A stretch of DNA of 64,000 nt from assembly GCA_030427485.1 (NCBI GenBank), contig JAUICG010000017.1:54460-118459 (forward strand). Direction: 5' to 3'. The position numbers and the translations under genes are program-made. Below the pieces are notes generated by a model. The model saw only the letters and a list, made by a program, of their open reading frames with translations, was not told where the DNA came from and made no database searches. This DNA is from Gammaproteobacteria bacterium. GTDB taxonomy: Bacteria > Pseudomonadota > Gammaproteobacteria > Pseudomonadales > Halieaceae. Of this stretch, positions 55,592 through 64,000 are shown piece by piece. Position 1 is the stretch's first letter; each line of letters starts with the position of its first letter.

Positions 55592-56032
55592 CTATTCCGG
55601 CCGCTCATGTTGAAACAGCCGCACCTGCGCCAGCACCAGTTGCGCGAGCATGCCCACCAGCAGTGCGTGATTCTCCTTGCGAATCCCCTCCAGGCCGGCG
55701 TTGATCTGGCGGTACAGGCTGTCGCGTTCCCCGTCATTTAGGTGAGCGGGAAGATCAACCGTAAAACCGTACTGCTCGGATTCGCTCAGCTTGGCGTACA
55801 TTTTTGTGAGCTGACCGGCCGCGAAATCCACCAGTTGGTCATCCGCCCCTTTGGCGGTGAGCAATTCACGTAGCTGGCGATCCAGGAAAGCGAGGCCCTG
55901 CGCCCGCTGTGAAGGGAATTCAAGGAGGTCTCCCATAAAGCTTTGTCCCAAGCTGAGATGCCTCATCATAACGAATGTGTATCCGGAGCGAAAACTGGTG
56001 CTGATTTGATGCCTTCTAAACTCCAGCGCCAT
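55592..56032 (-). CDS. Hypothetical protein
   Basis: 146 residues, helical and soluble, no signal peptide. Contains GLAFLDRQLRELLTAKGADD and ESEQYGFTVDLPAHLN, and ends HERPE. No family recognised. Start choices: ATG at 56032 with GGAG nine bases upstream, or internal ATGs at 55972, 55969 and 55936; the conserved-looking part begins MGDLLEFPSQ (55936). It converges with feoB. Confidence 0.5.
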   Translation of the reverse strand: MALEFRRHQISTSFRSGYTFVMMRHLSLGQSFMGDLLEFPSQRAQGLAFLDRQLRELLTAKGADDQLVDFAAGQLTKMYAKLSESEQYGFTVDLPAHLNDGERDSLYRQINAGLEGIRKENHALLVGMLAQLVLAQVRLFQHERPE

Positions 56033-56055
56033 TTTCCGGGGCTCCGTGGCGGGAA

Positions 56056-56367
56056 CTAAATCGGTTTTATCAGATTGGAAAGCCGCGGATCTGGCGTAGG
56101 TGAACGACGCAATAGCAAAATGATGTTGCCAACACTTTGAACCAGCTCAGCACCGAACTGCGCAGTGATCTGCTGTGCCATCTCCGCGCGCGCCTCCCGC
56201 GAACCCACCGCCAGCTTCACCTTGATCAGTTCGTGGTCGGTCAGGGCCCTGTCCAGTTCGGCGATCACGCCCTCGCTGAGGCCCTTGCCCGCGATGGTAA
56301 CGACCGGCTTCAGTTTGTGGCCGATCGCACGCAGTTGTTTGGCATCCTGATTTGCGTTCTTACTCAT
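56056..56367 (-). CDS. yhbY: CRM-domain RNA-binding protein YhbY
   Basis: 103 residues, one CRM domain: LKPVVTIAGKGLSEGVIAEL with the GKG(L) loop, HELIKVKLAVGSREARAEM, and VQSVGNIILLLRRSP. Binds the pre-50S ribosomal subunit. The ATG at 56367 is preferred to an in-frame start 51 bases upstream. It is divergent from rlmE, the usual arrangement. Confidence 0.88.
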   Translation of the reverse strand: MSKNANQDAKQLRAIGHKLKPVVTIAGKGLSEGVIAELDRALTDHELIKVKLAVGSREARAEMAQQITAQFGAELVQSVGNIILLLRRSPTPDPRLSNLIKPI

Positions 56368-56457
56368 TACAGTTCCAAGGTACAATGGCTGTCGGCGGGG
56401 GCGGGCCATTCTACACAAGGCCTCCCGTGCGCGAAACCGTAATCACAGTGATCCCGT

Positions 56458-57084
56458 ATGGCCAAGAAAAAGTCCTCCAGTAAAGCCTGGCTGAAAGAGC
56501 ACCGGGACGACCTCTATGTCCAGCAGGCCCAGCGAGACGGCTACCGCTCGCGGGCCTGCTACAAATTGCTCGAGTTGCAGGAGCGGGACGGGCTGTTCCG
56601 TCGCGGCATGACGGTACTGGACCTCGGTAGCGCGCCGGGCGGCTGGTCGCAGGTGGCGACGCAGCACGTGGGCGAAAATGGCAGGGTGATCGCCTCCGAC
56701 ATCCTGCCGATGGATGCCCTGGAGGGCGTGACCTTCATAGAGGGCGACTTCACGGAGGACGAGGTTTTCAAGCGGATTCTGGCAGCGCTCGACGGCAAAC
56801 CCGTGGATGTGGTGATGTCGGACATGGCGCCCAATATGAGCGGCGTGCATGCCGTGGATCAACCGCGTGCCATCTACCTGGTGGAGCTGGCCCTGGACCT
56901 TGCGCAACAGGTCCTGCCCCCCGGGGGAACGTTCGTCGCCAAGGTGTTCCACGGGGAGGGCTTTGACCAGCTGTTCAGGCAGGCCAAAGACCGCTTTACG
57001 AGGGTTTTCACCCGCAAGCCCAGGGCCTCCCGGCCCCGTTCCAGGGAAGTGTACATGGTGGCGAAGGGATTTCGCGGCGGTTGA
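56458..57084 (+). CDS. rlmE: 23S rRNA (uridine-2552-2'-O) methyltransferase
   Basis: 208 residues, FtsJ family. SAM motif [14 protein letters not shown] (about residues 54-67) and the K-D-K-E tetrad in [30 protein letters not shown] and [12 protein letters not shown]. It methylates the ribose of U2552 in the 50S subunit. Followed after 320 bases by ftsH, the usual partner. Confidence 0.93.
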   Translation: MAKKKSSSKAWLKEHRDDLYVQQAQRDGYRSRACYKLLELQERDGLFRRGMTVLDLGSAPGGWSQVATQHVGENGRVIASDILPMDALEGVTFIEGDFTEDEVFKRILAALDGKPVDVVMSDMAPNMSGVHAVDQPRAIYLVELALDLAQQVLPPGGTFVAKVFHGEGFDQLFRQAKDRFTRVFTRKPRASRPRSREVYMVAKGFRGG

Positions 57085-57404
57085 TGTCCCGCCCGGGATA
57101 CCGTCAGCTGGCGGGCGTATTCCGGCAACCCTGCCGCTCAGGCTCGTACAGTCGATTTCCAAACTGAGTCACTACCAACGGGCTTGAAATATGGAGTGAT
57201 TGCCCCAATTGTAGTAGATTGGCAGACATGGCAGGCTCTAAATCTGCCCGACAGCTTCGAGTTGCGCCGGTAAATCGCGCATCACCCATCAGCTTCAAGG
57301 GAATTGGGTGTTAAACCGCAGCCCCCGAGGTTGCCCCATCCGTCCCCGATTTCCGCCCTGAGGCGGCGCCAGGATTCAGGTTGGCGTAATTTTTCCGCGA
57401 GGAA
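57085..57404. other. Intergenic region between rlmE and ftsH
   Basis: A 320-base gap. Nothing codes here with a usable start. The more A/T-rich centre (about 57180-57225) is a likely place for an ftsH promoter (heat-shock or housekeeping), but I could not assign hexamers with confidence. Confidence 0.4.
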
Positions 57405-59339
57405 ATGGCTTTGAACACTATGGTTAAGAATTTATTGCTCTGGTTGGTGATTGCCGCCGTCCTGTTGTCGGTTTTCAACAATTTCAATATGCAGGGCGCC
57501 AGCGAGCAGGTGGGGTACTCCGAACTGATCACCGAGATCCAGAACGACCAGGTGAAAAAGGTCGTCGTGGACGGGCTGACTATTTCCGGTGAGCGCTACG
57601 ACGGCTCCCGCTTTGAAACCATTCGCCCGATGGTTGAGGATCCGAAGTTGATCGACGACCTGCTGGAGCACAAGGTCGAGGTAGAAGGCCGCAAACCGGA
57701 GCAGCAAAGCGTGTGGACCCAGTTGCTGGTCGCCAGTTTCCCCATCCTTATCATTATCGCCGTGTTCATGTTCTTCATGCGTCAGATGCAGGGCGGCGGT
57801 GGCGGCCGCGGCGGCCCGATGAGCTTCGGTAAGAGCAAGGCAAAGCTGCTCGGTGAAGACCAGATCACGACGACTTTCGCCGATGTCGCCGGCGTGGATG
57901 AAGCCAAACAGGATGTACAGGAACTGGTGGAATTCCTGCGCGACCCCAGTCGCTTCCAGAAACTGGGCGGGCGGATTCCGCGCGGTGTGCTGATGGTGGG
58001 CCAGCCGGGTACCGGCAAGACGCTGCTTGCCAAGGCGATTGCCGGCGAGGCAAAGGTGCCGTTTTTTTCCATATCGGGTTCTGATTTTGTCGAGATGTTT
58101 GTCGGTGTCGGTGCGTCGCGTGTGCGCGACATGTTCGATCAGGCAAAGAAACAGTCGCCCTGCATCATCTTCATCGATGAAATCGACGCGGTAGGGCGGC
58201 ACCGCGGCGCCGGCCTCGGTGGCGGCCATGACGAACGCGAGCAGACGCTTAACCAGTTGCTGGTGGAAATGGACGGGTTCGAGGTCAATGACGGCGTCAT
58301 TGTGATCGCTGCGACCAACCGTCCCGACGTGCTTGATCCCGCGCTGCTGCGCCCCGGTCGCTTCGATCGCCAGGTCGTGGTGAGCCTGCCGGATATTCGC
58401 GGACGCGAACAGATCCTGAAGGTGCATATGCGCAAGGTGCCGCTGGCGGAGGATGTGGAAGCGTCCAAGATAGCGCGGGGAACACCGGGATTTTCCGGCG
58501 CTGATCTCGCCAACCTGGTGAACGAAGCCGCGCTGTTCGCGGCGCGCGGCAACGTGCGTACCGTCGGCATGAGCCAGTTTGAACTGGCCAAGGATAAAAT
58601 CATGATGGGCGCCGAGCGCAAATCCATGGTGATGTCCGAGAATGAAAAACGCAACACCGCCTATCATGAAGCCGGCCACGCGATTGTGGGCCGTCTGATG
58701 CCGGAACACGATCCTGTGTACAAAGTGAGTATCATTCCGCGCGGTCGCGCGCTGGGCGTGACGATGTTTCTGCCCGAGGAGGACCGCTACAGTCACAGTC
58801 GCCGATTTATCGTCAGCCAGATCTGCAGTCTGTTTGGCGGGCGCATCGCCGAAGAAATGACGCTGGGCAAGGATGGCGTCACCACCGGGGCGTCGAATGA
58901 TATCGAGCGCGCGACGGAAATCGCCCGCAAAATGGTCACCAAGTGGGGCTTGTCCGACAAAATGGGCCCGCTGATGTACGAAGAGGGCAGTGAGGAAGTA
59001 TTCCTCGGGCGCAGTGCCGGTCAGCATCACCTGGCGGTATCGGGTGAAACCGCCAAGCAGATCGATATCGAAGTGCGGCGTATCATAGACGAGTGCTATG
59101 CCACCGCGAAAAAAATATTGGAAGAGAACGCCGAGAAACTGCACCTGATGGCCGAGGCGCTGATACTCTACGAAACGATCGACTCTGACCAGATCGACGA
59201 TATCATGGCGGGTCGCGCGGCGCGTGAACCCAGGGACTGGGGTGGGTCCGACAGCGATCAAACGCCCGGTGCCGATGTGGGCGCCGCCTCCCAGGACTCT
59301 TCAGACAGACCGATTGGTGGCCCCGCCGGGGAGCACTGA
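57405..59339 (+). CDS. ftsH: ATP-dependent zinc metalloprotease FtsH
   Basis: 644 residues, the usual length. Two membrane helices (about 5-25 and 100-121) flank a periplasmic domain. AAA+ module: Walker [17 protein letters not shown], Walker [16 protein letters not shown], and the second region of homology at about 310. The zinc protease has [10 protein letters not shown] (His422-Glu-x-x-His). It degrades membrane and short-lived cytoplasmic proteins, including LpxC in enteric bacteria. Good AGGAA site before the ATG. Confidence 0.96.
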   Translation: MALNTMVKNLLLWLVIAAVLLSVFNNFNMQGASEQVGYSELITEIQNDQVKKVVVDGLTISGERYDGSRFETIRPMVEDPKLIDDLLEHKVEVEGRKPEQQSVWTQLLVASFPILIIIAVFMFFMRQMQGGGGGRGGPMSFGKSKAKLLGEDQITTTFADVAGVDEAKQDVQELVEFLRDPSRFQKLGGRIPRGVLMVGQPGTGKTLLAKAIAGEAKVPFFSISGSDFVEMFVGVGASRVRDMFDQAKKQSPCIIFIDEIDAVGRHRGAGLGGGHDEREQTLNQLLVEMDGFEVNDGVIVIAATNRPDVLDPALLRPGRFDRQVVVSLPDIRGREQILKVHMRKVPLAEDVEASKIARGTPGFSGADLANLVNEAALFAARGNVRTVGMSQFELAKDKIMMGAERKSMVMSENEKRNTAYHEAGHAIVGRLMPEHDPVYKVSIIPRGRALGVTMFLPEEDRYSHSRRFIVSQICSLFGGRIAEEMTLGKDGVTTGASNDIERATEIARKMVTKWGLSDKMGPLMYEEGSEEVFLGRSAGQHHLAVSGETAKQIDIEVRRIIDECYATAKKILEENAEKLHLMAEALILYETIDSDQIDDIMAGRAAREPRDWGGSDSDQTPGADVGAASQDSSDRPIGGPAGEH

Positions 59340-59351
59340 CCCCGCGAGCCG

Positions 59352-60230
59352 GTGCTTCCAGCGAACCTGCCACACCAACCGGTGCTCGAATGCGCCGGGC
59401 GCAGCCTCGATTTGACTCGTCCGGTCATTATGGGGGTGATCAATGTCACGCCAGACTCCTTTTCCGATGGCGGTACCCTCTATCGCGGCTCGCGGCTCGA
59501 CCTGGAGCGTGCCGTGGCGCGGGCGCGCGACATGCTCGCTGCGGGCGCGGATATCGTCGATATCGGCGGAGAATCCACTCGTCCCGGGGCGCACGCCGTT
59601 TCTCCGGATGAGGAGATGGAAAGGGTTTTACCGCTGGTGCGGCGCATCGCCGAGGAACTTCCGGTGGTCATTTCGGTCGATACCAGCACACCGCAACTCA
59701 TGCGCGAGGCCGCTGCCGCCGGTGCGGGTCTATTGAACGACGTGCGCGCGCTCAGCCGCGATGGGGCACTGCAGGCGGCGGCCGCTACCGGCCTACCCGT
59801 TTGCCTGATGCACATGCGGGGTGAGCCCGGCAATATGCAGGATGCGCCACAATATGCTGATGTTGTGACGCAGGTCAGAGATTTTCTGCTGGACAGGGTG
59901 TCAGCTTGTGAGCGACTGGGTATAGTGCGGGAACGGTTGTTGCTCGATCCCGGCTTCGGATTCGGCAAGTCCGTTACCCACAATTTGCAGTTGCTGCAGG
60001 GCCTGCCCCGGATGGCCGCGTTGGGTTTTCCGCTACTGGTGGGGCTGTCGCGCAAATCGATGATCGGCAAACTGCTGGGTCGGGATGTGGGGCAGCGCCT
60101 GCCTGCCAGCCTGGCGCTGGCGGTGATGGCGGTAGAGCGGGGCGCCACGATCATAAGAACGCACGATGTCGCGGCCACTGCGGACGCTGTCGCAATGTGG
60201 GCTGCACTACAGGAGCTTGGGAGCGTATGA
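59352..60230 (+). CDS. folP: Dihydropteroate synthase
   Basis: 292 residues. GVINVTPDSFSDGG, DIVDIGGESTRPGA, ISVDTSTPQ, LMHMRGEPGNMQ, LLDPGFGFGKSVTHN, and RTHDVAATADA in order, all the folate-enzyme motifs. It condenses 4-aminobenzoate with the pterin diphosphate. GTG start 12 bases after ftsH. The stop overlaps the glmM ATG. Confidence 0.95.
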   Translation: MLPANLPHQPVLECAGRSLDLTRPVIMGVINVTPDSFSDGGTLYRGSRLDLERAVARARDMLAAGADIVDIGGESTRPGAHAVSPDEEMERVLPLVRRIAEELPVVISVDTSTPQLMREAAAAGAGLLNDVRALSRDGALQAAAATGLPVCLMHMRGEPGNMQDAPQYADVVTQVRDFLLDRVSACERLGIVRERLLLDPGFGFGKSVTHNLQLLQGLPRMAALGFPLLVGLSRKSMIGKLLGRDVGQRLPASLALAVMAVERGATIIRTHDVAATADAVAMWAALQELGSV

Positions 60231-61576
60231 CGAAACGTTATTTTGGGACCGACGGCATCCGCGGCAAAGTGGGTGAGTTTCCAATTACACCGGATTTCAT
60301 ACTCAAGTTGGGCTGGGCCTGTGGCCGCGTATTCACGCGGGAGTTTAATCGCGAGGGCGGTTGTCTTGTGCTCATCGGCAAGGATACGCGCGTTTCCGGC
60401 TACATGTTTGAATCGGCATTGGAGGCCGGGCTGGTAGCCGCCGGAGTCAACGTGAAGCTGCTGGGGCCGATGCCGACCCCCGCCGTTGCGCTTATGACCC
60501 GCAAGCAGAATGCAGAGGCCGGCATCGTCATCAGCGCTTCACACAATCCTTTTTATGACAACGGCATCAAGTTTTTCGGGGCCGACGGCTCAAAGTTGTC
60601 CGATGAGATAGAGCACGCGATTGAAGCCGAACTCGAACTGGATTTGCAGACGGTTCCCTCGCGCCAGATCGGCAAGGTGGTAAGGGTTGAAGACGCCACC
60701 GGTCGCTATATTGAATTCTGTAAATCAACCGTGCCCGAGGGCTTCAGTTTGCGCGGTCTGCGCATCGCCGTGGATTGTGCGCACGGCGCCACTTACCACA
60801 TCGCGCCGGGTGTGCTCAGCGAGTTGGGGGCGGAGGTGATCACCATGGGCGTGCAGCCCGATGGTTTCAATATCAATGAGGGCGTGGGCTCCACCGACAT
60901 GGCGGCGTTGTCGAAACTGGTCAGGCAGCAGAAAGCCGATATCGGCATCGCCTACGATGGTGATGGCGATCGGGTACTGATGACGGACAACAAGGGGCAG
61001 GTGATCGATGGCGATGAGTTGGTGTACATCATCGCCATGCACCGCCTGGCGACCGGCCGCGCTGACGCGGGCGTGGTCGGAACCCAGATGTCGAATCTCG
61101 GGCTGGAAATAGCCCTGAAAAAGGCGGGACTGCAGTTCGAGCGGGCACAGGTGGGCGACCGCTATGTGAAGGCGGCGATGGAGGCGAACGGCTGGCATCT
61201 CGGAGGCGAGTCTTCCGGCCATATCATTTGCTCCGATGTTACCACCACCGGCGATGGCATCGTCGCTTCCCTGCAGGTGCTGATGGCGCTGCAGGCGGCG
61301 AAGGGTAACCTGGCCGCGCTGCGCGCCGGTATTACCATGTATCCACAAACCATGATCAATGTCGCAATCGGCGGCAAGGTAGACCTGGCGGCCTATCCTG
61401 CCCTCGGGACGGCGGTGGCAGCGATGGAACAGCGCCTGGGGGCGGAAGGCCGGGTCCTGTTGCGCCCCTCCGGAACCGAGCCGAAAGTGCGGGTGATGGT
61501 GGAGGGCAGGTGTGCCGAACAGGTGCCGCAGCTGTGCGCCGAACTGGCCACGGAAGTCGAGCGGATTCTCGCTTGA
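60227..61576 (+). CDS. glmM: Phosphoglucosamine mutase
   Basis: 449 residues. KRYFGTDGIRGKVG at the N-terminus, the phosphoserine loop ISASHNPFYDNGIKFFG (Ser about 102), metal site YDGDGDRVLM (about 244-253) and LRPSGTEPKVRVMVEG (about 416-431). It converts glucosamine 6-phosphate to glucosamine 1-phosphate for peptidoglycan and LPS. ATGA overlap with folP. Confidence 0.96.
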   Translation: MTKRYFGTDGIRGKVGEFPITPDFILKLGWACGRVFTREFNREGGCLVLIGKDTRVSGYMFESALEAGLVAAGVNVKLLGPMPTPAVALMTRKQNAEAGIVISASHNPFYDNGIKFFGADGSKLSDEIEHAIEAELELDLQTVPSRQIGKVVRVEDATGRYIEFCKSTVPEGFSLRGLRIAVDCAHGATYHIAPGVLSELGAEVITMGVQPDGFNINEGVGSTDMAALSKLVRQQKADIGIAYDGDGDRVLMTDNKGQVIDGDELVYIIAMHRLATGRADAGVVGTQMSNLGLEIALKKAGLQFERAQVGDRYVKAAMEANGWHLGGESSGHIICSDVTTTGDGIVASLQVLMALQAAKGNLAALRAGITMYPQTMINVAIGGKVDLAAYPALGTAVAAMEQRLGAEGRVLLRPSGTEPKVRVMVEGRCAEQVPQLCAELATEVERILA

Positions 61577-61635
61577 GTCAGCGGCCGCGCCCAGAACGCC
61601 ACGGTCCAAATCCAGCGGTATCTTTCTTGTCACCG

Positions 61636-61672
61636 GCAGCTATCTTCGTTAAGATTGCCGCCGCTTTTTTCA
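61636..61672 (+). terminator. Possible terminator between glmM and tpiA
   Basis: Two paired segments, CGGCA/TGCCG and ATCTT/AAGAT, around a CGTT loop with a three-base bulge, then CCGC and six T residues. It could end the glmM transcript before tpiA or reduce reading into it. The bulge makes it moderately supported. Confidence 0.4.
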
Positions 61673-61685
61673 CCGGGAGGCCGAG

Positions 61686-62432
61686 ATGCGCCAGCTTCTG
61701 GTTGTAGGTAACTGGAAGATGAACGGATCCAGGGCCAGCGTCGCTGCGTTGTTGGAGTCCCTGGTGAGTGCTCCGGCAATGGCGGGGCCTGAAATTGCTG
61801 TTTGTCCCACGTATGTCCATCTGCCACAGGTTTTGTCGCTGTGCGCTGAGTCGGCGATTTCCGTGGGGGCGCAGGATTGCAGCCATATGCAGTCCGGGGC
61901 GTATACCGGCGAGGTCGCCCCGGCGATGCTGGCCGATCTGGGTTGCCGCTGGGTGATACTGGGGCATTCGGAACGGCGCCAGTACCACGGAGAATCGGAT
62001 GCGCTGGTCGCTGCCAAAATCGCGGCGGCGGTGGAAGCGGGCCTGCAGCCGATTGTTTGCGTTGGCGAAACGCGCGAGCAGCGGGAGGCGGGCGAGGCGG
62101 AACACGTGGTCAGCGCGCAACTGGATGGTGCGTTGCGCGGCCAGGTGAACCTCGATTCACTGGTGGTGGCTTACGAGCCCGTCTGGGCAATCGGTACGGG
62201 GCTTACCGCCACGCCGCGGCAGGCCCAGGATATGCACGAGTGCATCCGCGGCTACCTGGATGGCATTGAAGGCGTGGCTGCCGGAGCCACCCGGCTATTG
62301 TACGGCGGTAGTGTAAAGGCCGATAATGCCGCCGAGTTATTCGCGCAGCCGGACATAGATGGCGCACTGGTCGGCGGGGCTGCCTTGAAAGCAGCGGAAT
62401 TTATCGCGATTGTAGGCGCTGCAGCAGCGTAA
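61686..62432 (+). CDS. tpiA: Triosephosphate isomerase
   Basis: 248 residues. GNWKMNGS at the N-terminus (Lys11), catalytic His in LGHSERRQYH (about 95), Glu in VAYEPVWAIGTGLTA (about 164) and YGGSVKADNAAE (about 208). Interconverts dihydroxyacetone phosphate and glyceraldehyde 3-phosphate. GGGAGG lies upstream. Confidence 0.95.
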   Translation: MRQLLVVGNWKMNGSRASVAALLESLVSAPAMAGPEIAVCPTYVHLPQVLSLCAESAISVGAQDCSHMQSGAYTGEVAPAMLADLGCRWVILGHSERRQYHGESDALVAAKIAAAVEAGLQPIVCVGETREQREAGEAEHVVSAQLDGALRGQVNLDSLVVAYEPVWAIGTGLTATPRQAQDMHECIRGYLDGIEGVAAGATRLLYGGSVKADNAAELFAQPDIDGALVGGAALKAAEFIAIVGAAAA

Positions 62433-62471
62433 CACGCGACTGGACACTGTCCCCTGGAGGGACCGGATTGT

Positions 62472-62849
62472 ATGGAACAAATCATTCTGGCGGTGCACCT
62501 GATTATCGCACTGGCGATCATCGGCCTGATCATGTTGCAACAGGGCAAGGGTGCCGACATGGGCGCTTCGTTTGGCGCCGGGGGCTCGCAGACCCTGTTT
62601 GGCAGTGATGGCGGCGGCAATATACTGACCAAGGCTACCGCCTGGCTGGTGGTGCTGTTCTTCGCCAGCAGTTTCGCGCTGGCGCTGATGGTAAACCAGC
62701 GTTCTGTCGTCGAGGATGATCTGGGACTGGATATTCCCGTGACAGTGAATGCCGAGGCCGAAGCGCCCGTAGCCGATGAGTTGCCCGTGCTGGACGATAC
62801 GCCGGCAAGCGCCACGGCAGGCGGTGATGATCTGCCGGAGCTGGATTGA
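62472..62849 (+). CDS. secG: Protein-export membrane protein SecG
   Basis: 125 residues. Two membrane helices (about 5-23 and 52-73) around the conserved GKGADMGASFGAGGSQTLFG loop; an acidic, Ala/Pro-rich tail follows. It is a subunit of the SecYEG channel. CTGGAGGG lies upstream. Followed by tRNA-Leu, the usual arrangement. Confidence 0.92.
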   Translation: MEQIILAVHLIIALAIIGLIMLQQGKGADMGASFGAGGSQTLFGSDGGGNILTKATAWLVVLFFASSFALALMVNQRSVVEDDLGLDIPVTVNAEAEAPVADELPVLDDTPASATAGGDDLPELD

Positions 62850-62867
62850 ATCAGTAAACATTTTTTT

Positions 62868-62953
62868 GCCGAAGTGGTGGAATTGGTAGACACGCCATCT
62901 TGAGGGGGTGGTGAGCATAGCTTGTGCGGGTTCAAATCCCGCCTTCGGCACCA
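62868..62953 (+). tRNA. tRNA-Leu (GAG)
   Basis: 86 bases with encoded CCA. Acceptor GCCGAAG/CTTCGGC, a long variable arm, anticodon GAG in TCTTGAGGG. T-arm GGTTCAAATCC. A class II tRNA. Confidence 0.93.
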
Positions 62954-63038
62954 AATTCCAGCGGGCGCTGTCCCTGCTGGATGCCAGGGAGTACGCGGTA
63001 GCGGATAGCCTGTCTTCTCCGATATTTGTCCCCCGCGA

Positions 63039-63067
63039 TTGCATCCCCTCAGGACTTTCACTACAAT
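63039..63067 (+). promoter_or_regulatory. Promoter of the tRNA-tuf operon
   Basis: TTGCAT, a 17-base spacer and TACAAT (63062-63067), followed by a C-rich discriminator (CCCCCACC), the type seen at growth-rate-controlled stable RNA promoters. The tRNA-Thr starts 49 bases after the -10. Confidence 0.6.
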
Positions 63068-63115
63068 CCCCCACCTTCAAATGGGGCAGCTCCAACACAC
63101 CCCTGTCTGATCATG

Positions 63116-63191
63116 GCTGGCGTAGCTCAGTAGGTAGAGCAGCTGATTTGTAATCAGCCGGTCGGGGGTTCGATTCCTCTCGCCAGCTCCA
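63116..63191 (+). tRNA. tRNA-Thr (UGU)
   Basis: 76 bases with encoded CCA. Acceptor GCTGGCG/CGCCAGC, D-arm AGCTCAGTAGGTAGAGC, anticodon TGT in the loop TTTGTAA, T-arm GGTTCGATTCC. Confidence 0.93.
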
Positions 63192-63326
63192 TTTTCAGGC
63201 AGTGCATACCGCTGGAATTAGCACTTGAAAACGGCAATATCCCCGGGCGCGAGCCAGCGGCGACCCGAGGTGGCCACAGGCGGAATCCGAGGCCGTCTAA
63301 GTTAATAATTTTATTGGGATATGTGG

Positions 63327-63355
63327 TTGACATTGGGGTGACCCATCAGGACAAT
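63327..63355 (+). promoter_or_regulatory. Internal promoter before tRNA-Tyr
   Basis: Perfect -35 TTGACA (63327-63332), 17-base spacer and -10 GACAAT (63350-63355). The expected start lies about 6 bases before the mature tRNA-Tyr. Confidence 0.5.
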
Positions 63356-63367
63356 ATGCCGCCTTTC

Positions 63368-63451
63368 GGAGGGGTTCCCGAGTGGCCAAAGGGATCAGAC
63401 TGTAAATCTGACGCGCGAGCTTCGGTGGTTCGAATCCACCCCCCTCCACCA
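63368..63451 (+). tRNA. tRNA-Tyr (GUA)
   Basis: 84 bases with encoded CCA and a long variable arm. Acceptor GGAGGGG/CCCCTCC; anticodon GTA in CTGTAAA. Confidence 0.93.
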
Positions 63452-63625
63452 TGACTGTCTGGGCCGCAAGTGGTGCGCTATTCGGGAGTTGGGTTCAGGA
63501 GTGGATGCTGGGGTTGTCGCACGGGATGGTGCGCGTGACTACAGCGATACGATACAGGTCGAAGGTGATTGCCGGATTAATCCGCTGCCCGAGGCCATTG
63601 AAGAATGGTTTTGAGTGAGATAGCA

Positions 63626-63699
63626 GCGGGTATAGTTCAGTGGTAGAACGTCAGCCTTCCAAGCTGAATATGCGGGTTCGATTCCCGCTACCCGCTCCA
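63626..63699 (+). tRNA. tRNA-Gly (UCC)
   Basis: 74 bases with encoded CCA. Acceptor GCGGGTA/TACCCGC; anticodon TCC in CTTCCAA; T-arm GGTTCGATTCC. Confidence 0.93.
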
Positions 63700-63715
63700 A
63701 AGTTGGGAAGGATGC

Positions 63716-63791
<76 letters not shown>

Positions 63792-63885
63792 CTATCAGCC
63801 TGGCTGGTTGTGAAAGTAAGAGAGTTTAATTTTTGAATGATTTGGCCCCAGGGCTTTATCCGGTGTTTGATAGGAGACCGTCGTA

Positions 63886-64000
63886 ATGTCGAAGGAAACA
63901 TTTGAACGTAGCAAGCCCCACGTAAACGTAGGAACGATCGGTCACGTTGACCACGGCAAGACGACGCTGACGGCGGCGTTGACGCGCGTCTGCTCGGAGA
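63886..64000 (+). CDS. tuf: Elongation factor Tu (3' partial)
   Basis: The first 38 codons before the window end encode [20 protein letters not shown] and the GTP-binding loop [10 protein letters not shown], the unmistakable start of EF-Tu, which delivers aminoacyl-tRNA to the ribosome. TAGGAGA lies upstream. It follows tRNA-Thr(GGU) as in the E. coli thrU-tyrU-glyT-thrT-tufB operon, so this is the tRNA-linked tuf copy; most of the gene lies outside the window. Confidence 0.95.
   Translation, partial: MSKETFERSKPHVNVGTIGHVDHGKTTLTAALTRVCSE

Noticed and set aside
57432..59261. A 609-codon open frame antisense to ftsH
   Set aside because: It is a mirror of the high third-codon-position GC of ftsH; the ftsH frame has all its motifs.

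Overview
The window is a GC-rich stretch of a gammaproteobacterial chromosome. Gene order and content suggest a marine heterotroph of the OM60/NOR5 (Halieaceae) type, but this is an inference from content, not a database match. The evidence is a carA-carB-greA and rlmE-ftsH-folP-glmM-tpiA-secG-tRNA-Leu housekeeping order, a Pil-Chp (twitching chemotaxis) locus, a TonB-dependent receptor, and many acyl-CoA dehydrogenases. I see no insertion sequence, prophage, CRISPR array or rRNA.

Layout. (1) 1-6373: two tandem paralogous proteins with a cobalamin-binding-like region and a radical SAM domain (the first cut by the window edge), followed by an FAD oxidoreductase. The complete copy starts with a PqqD/RRE-like domain, which hints at peptide modification. 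(2) 6385-9241: three minus-strand genes: a DUF3014-type membrane protein, a small unknown protein and a DUF3089 lipoprotein hydrolase. (3) 9641-12902: an overlapping three-gene operon: retropepsin-like protease, inactive transglutaminase with 7 TM helices, and RimK-like ATP-grasp ligase. (4) 12909-15726: a degenerate sigma-54-activator-like protein and an HTH-like protein. (5) 16077-26296: a Pil-Chp operon (pilG, pilI, a pilJ without sensor domain, pilK, a chpA split into two genes, chpC, one unknown); pilH and chpB are not present here. (6) 26297-28093: an AT-rich intergenic island with three direct repeats, a small unknown gene and a cation diffusion facilitator.

(7) 28298-42021: a catabolic region. 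Block one has two adjacent acyl-CoA dehydrogenases, an acyl-CoA ligase, a third dehydrogenase and a TonB receptor. Block two has a MaoC hydratase, a short-chain dehydrogenase and a thiolase, ending at a strong terminator. Then come a quinone-oxidoreductase-like protein, an iron alcohol dehydrogenase and a thioesterase. Blocks one and two are preceded by nearly identical promoter/operator elements, so they are probably co-regulated. (8) 47100-42046 (minus): an SDR-TetR-acyl-CoA dehydrogenase x2-MFS operon behind a promoter that carries a perfect palindrome.

(9) 47447-63000: core genes carA (behind a possible attenuator), carB, greA, then an enoyl-CoA hydratase and a Fur-box-controlled feoAB, then yhbY, rlmE, ftsH, folP, glmM, tpiA, secG and tRNA-Leu. 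(10) 63116-64000: the tRNA-Thr-Tyr-Gly-Thr-tuf cluster; tuf is cut by the window end.

The points most worth following up are the tandem RRE/radical SAM pair, the repeated operator/promoter, the roughly 90-bp dispersed repeat that begins at two stop codons, the stripped-down and split Pil-Chp system, and the degenerate activator with two HTH segments.
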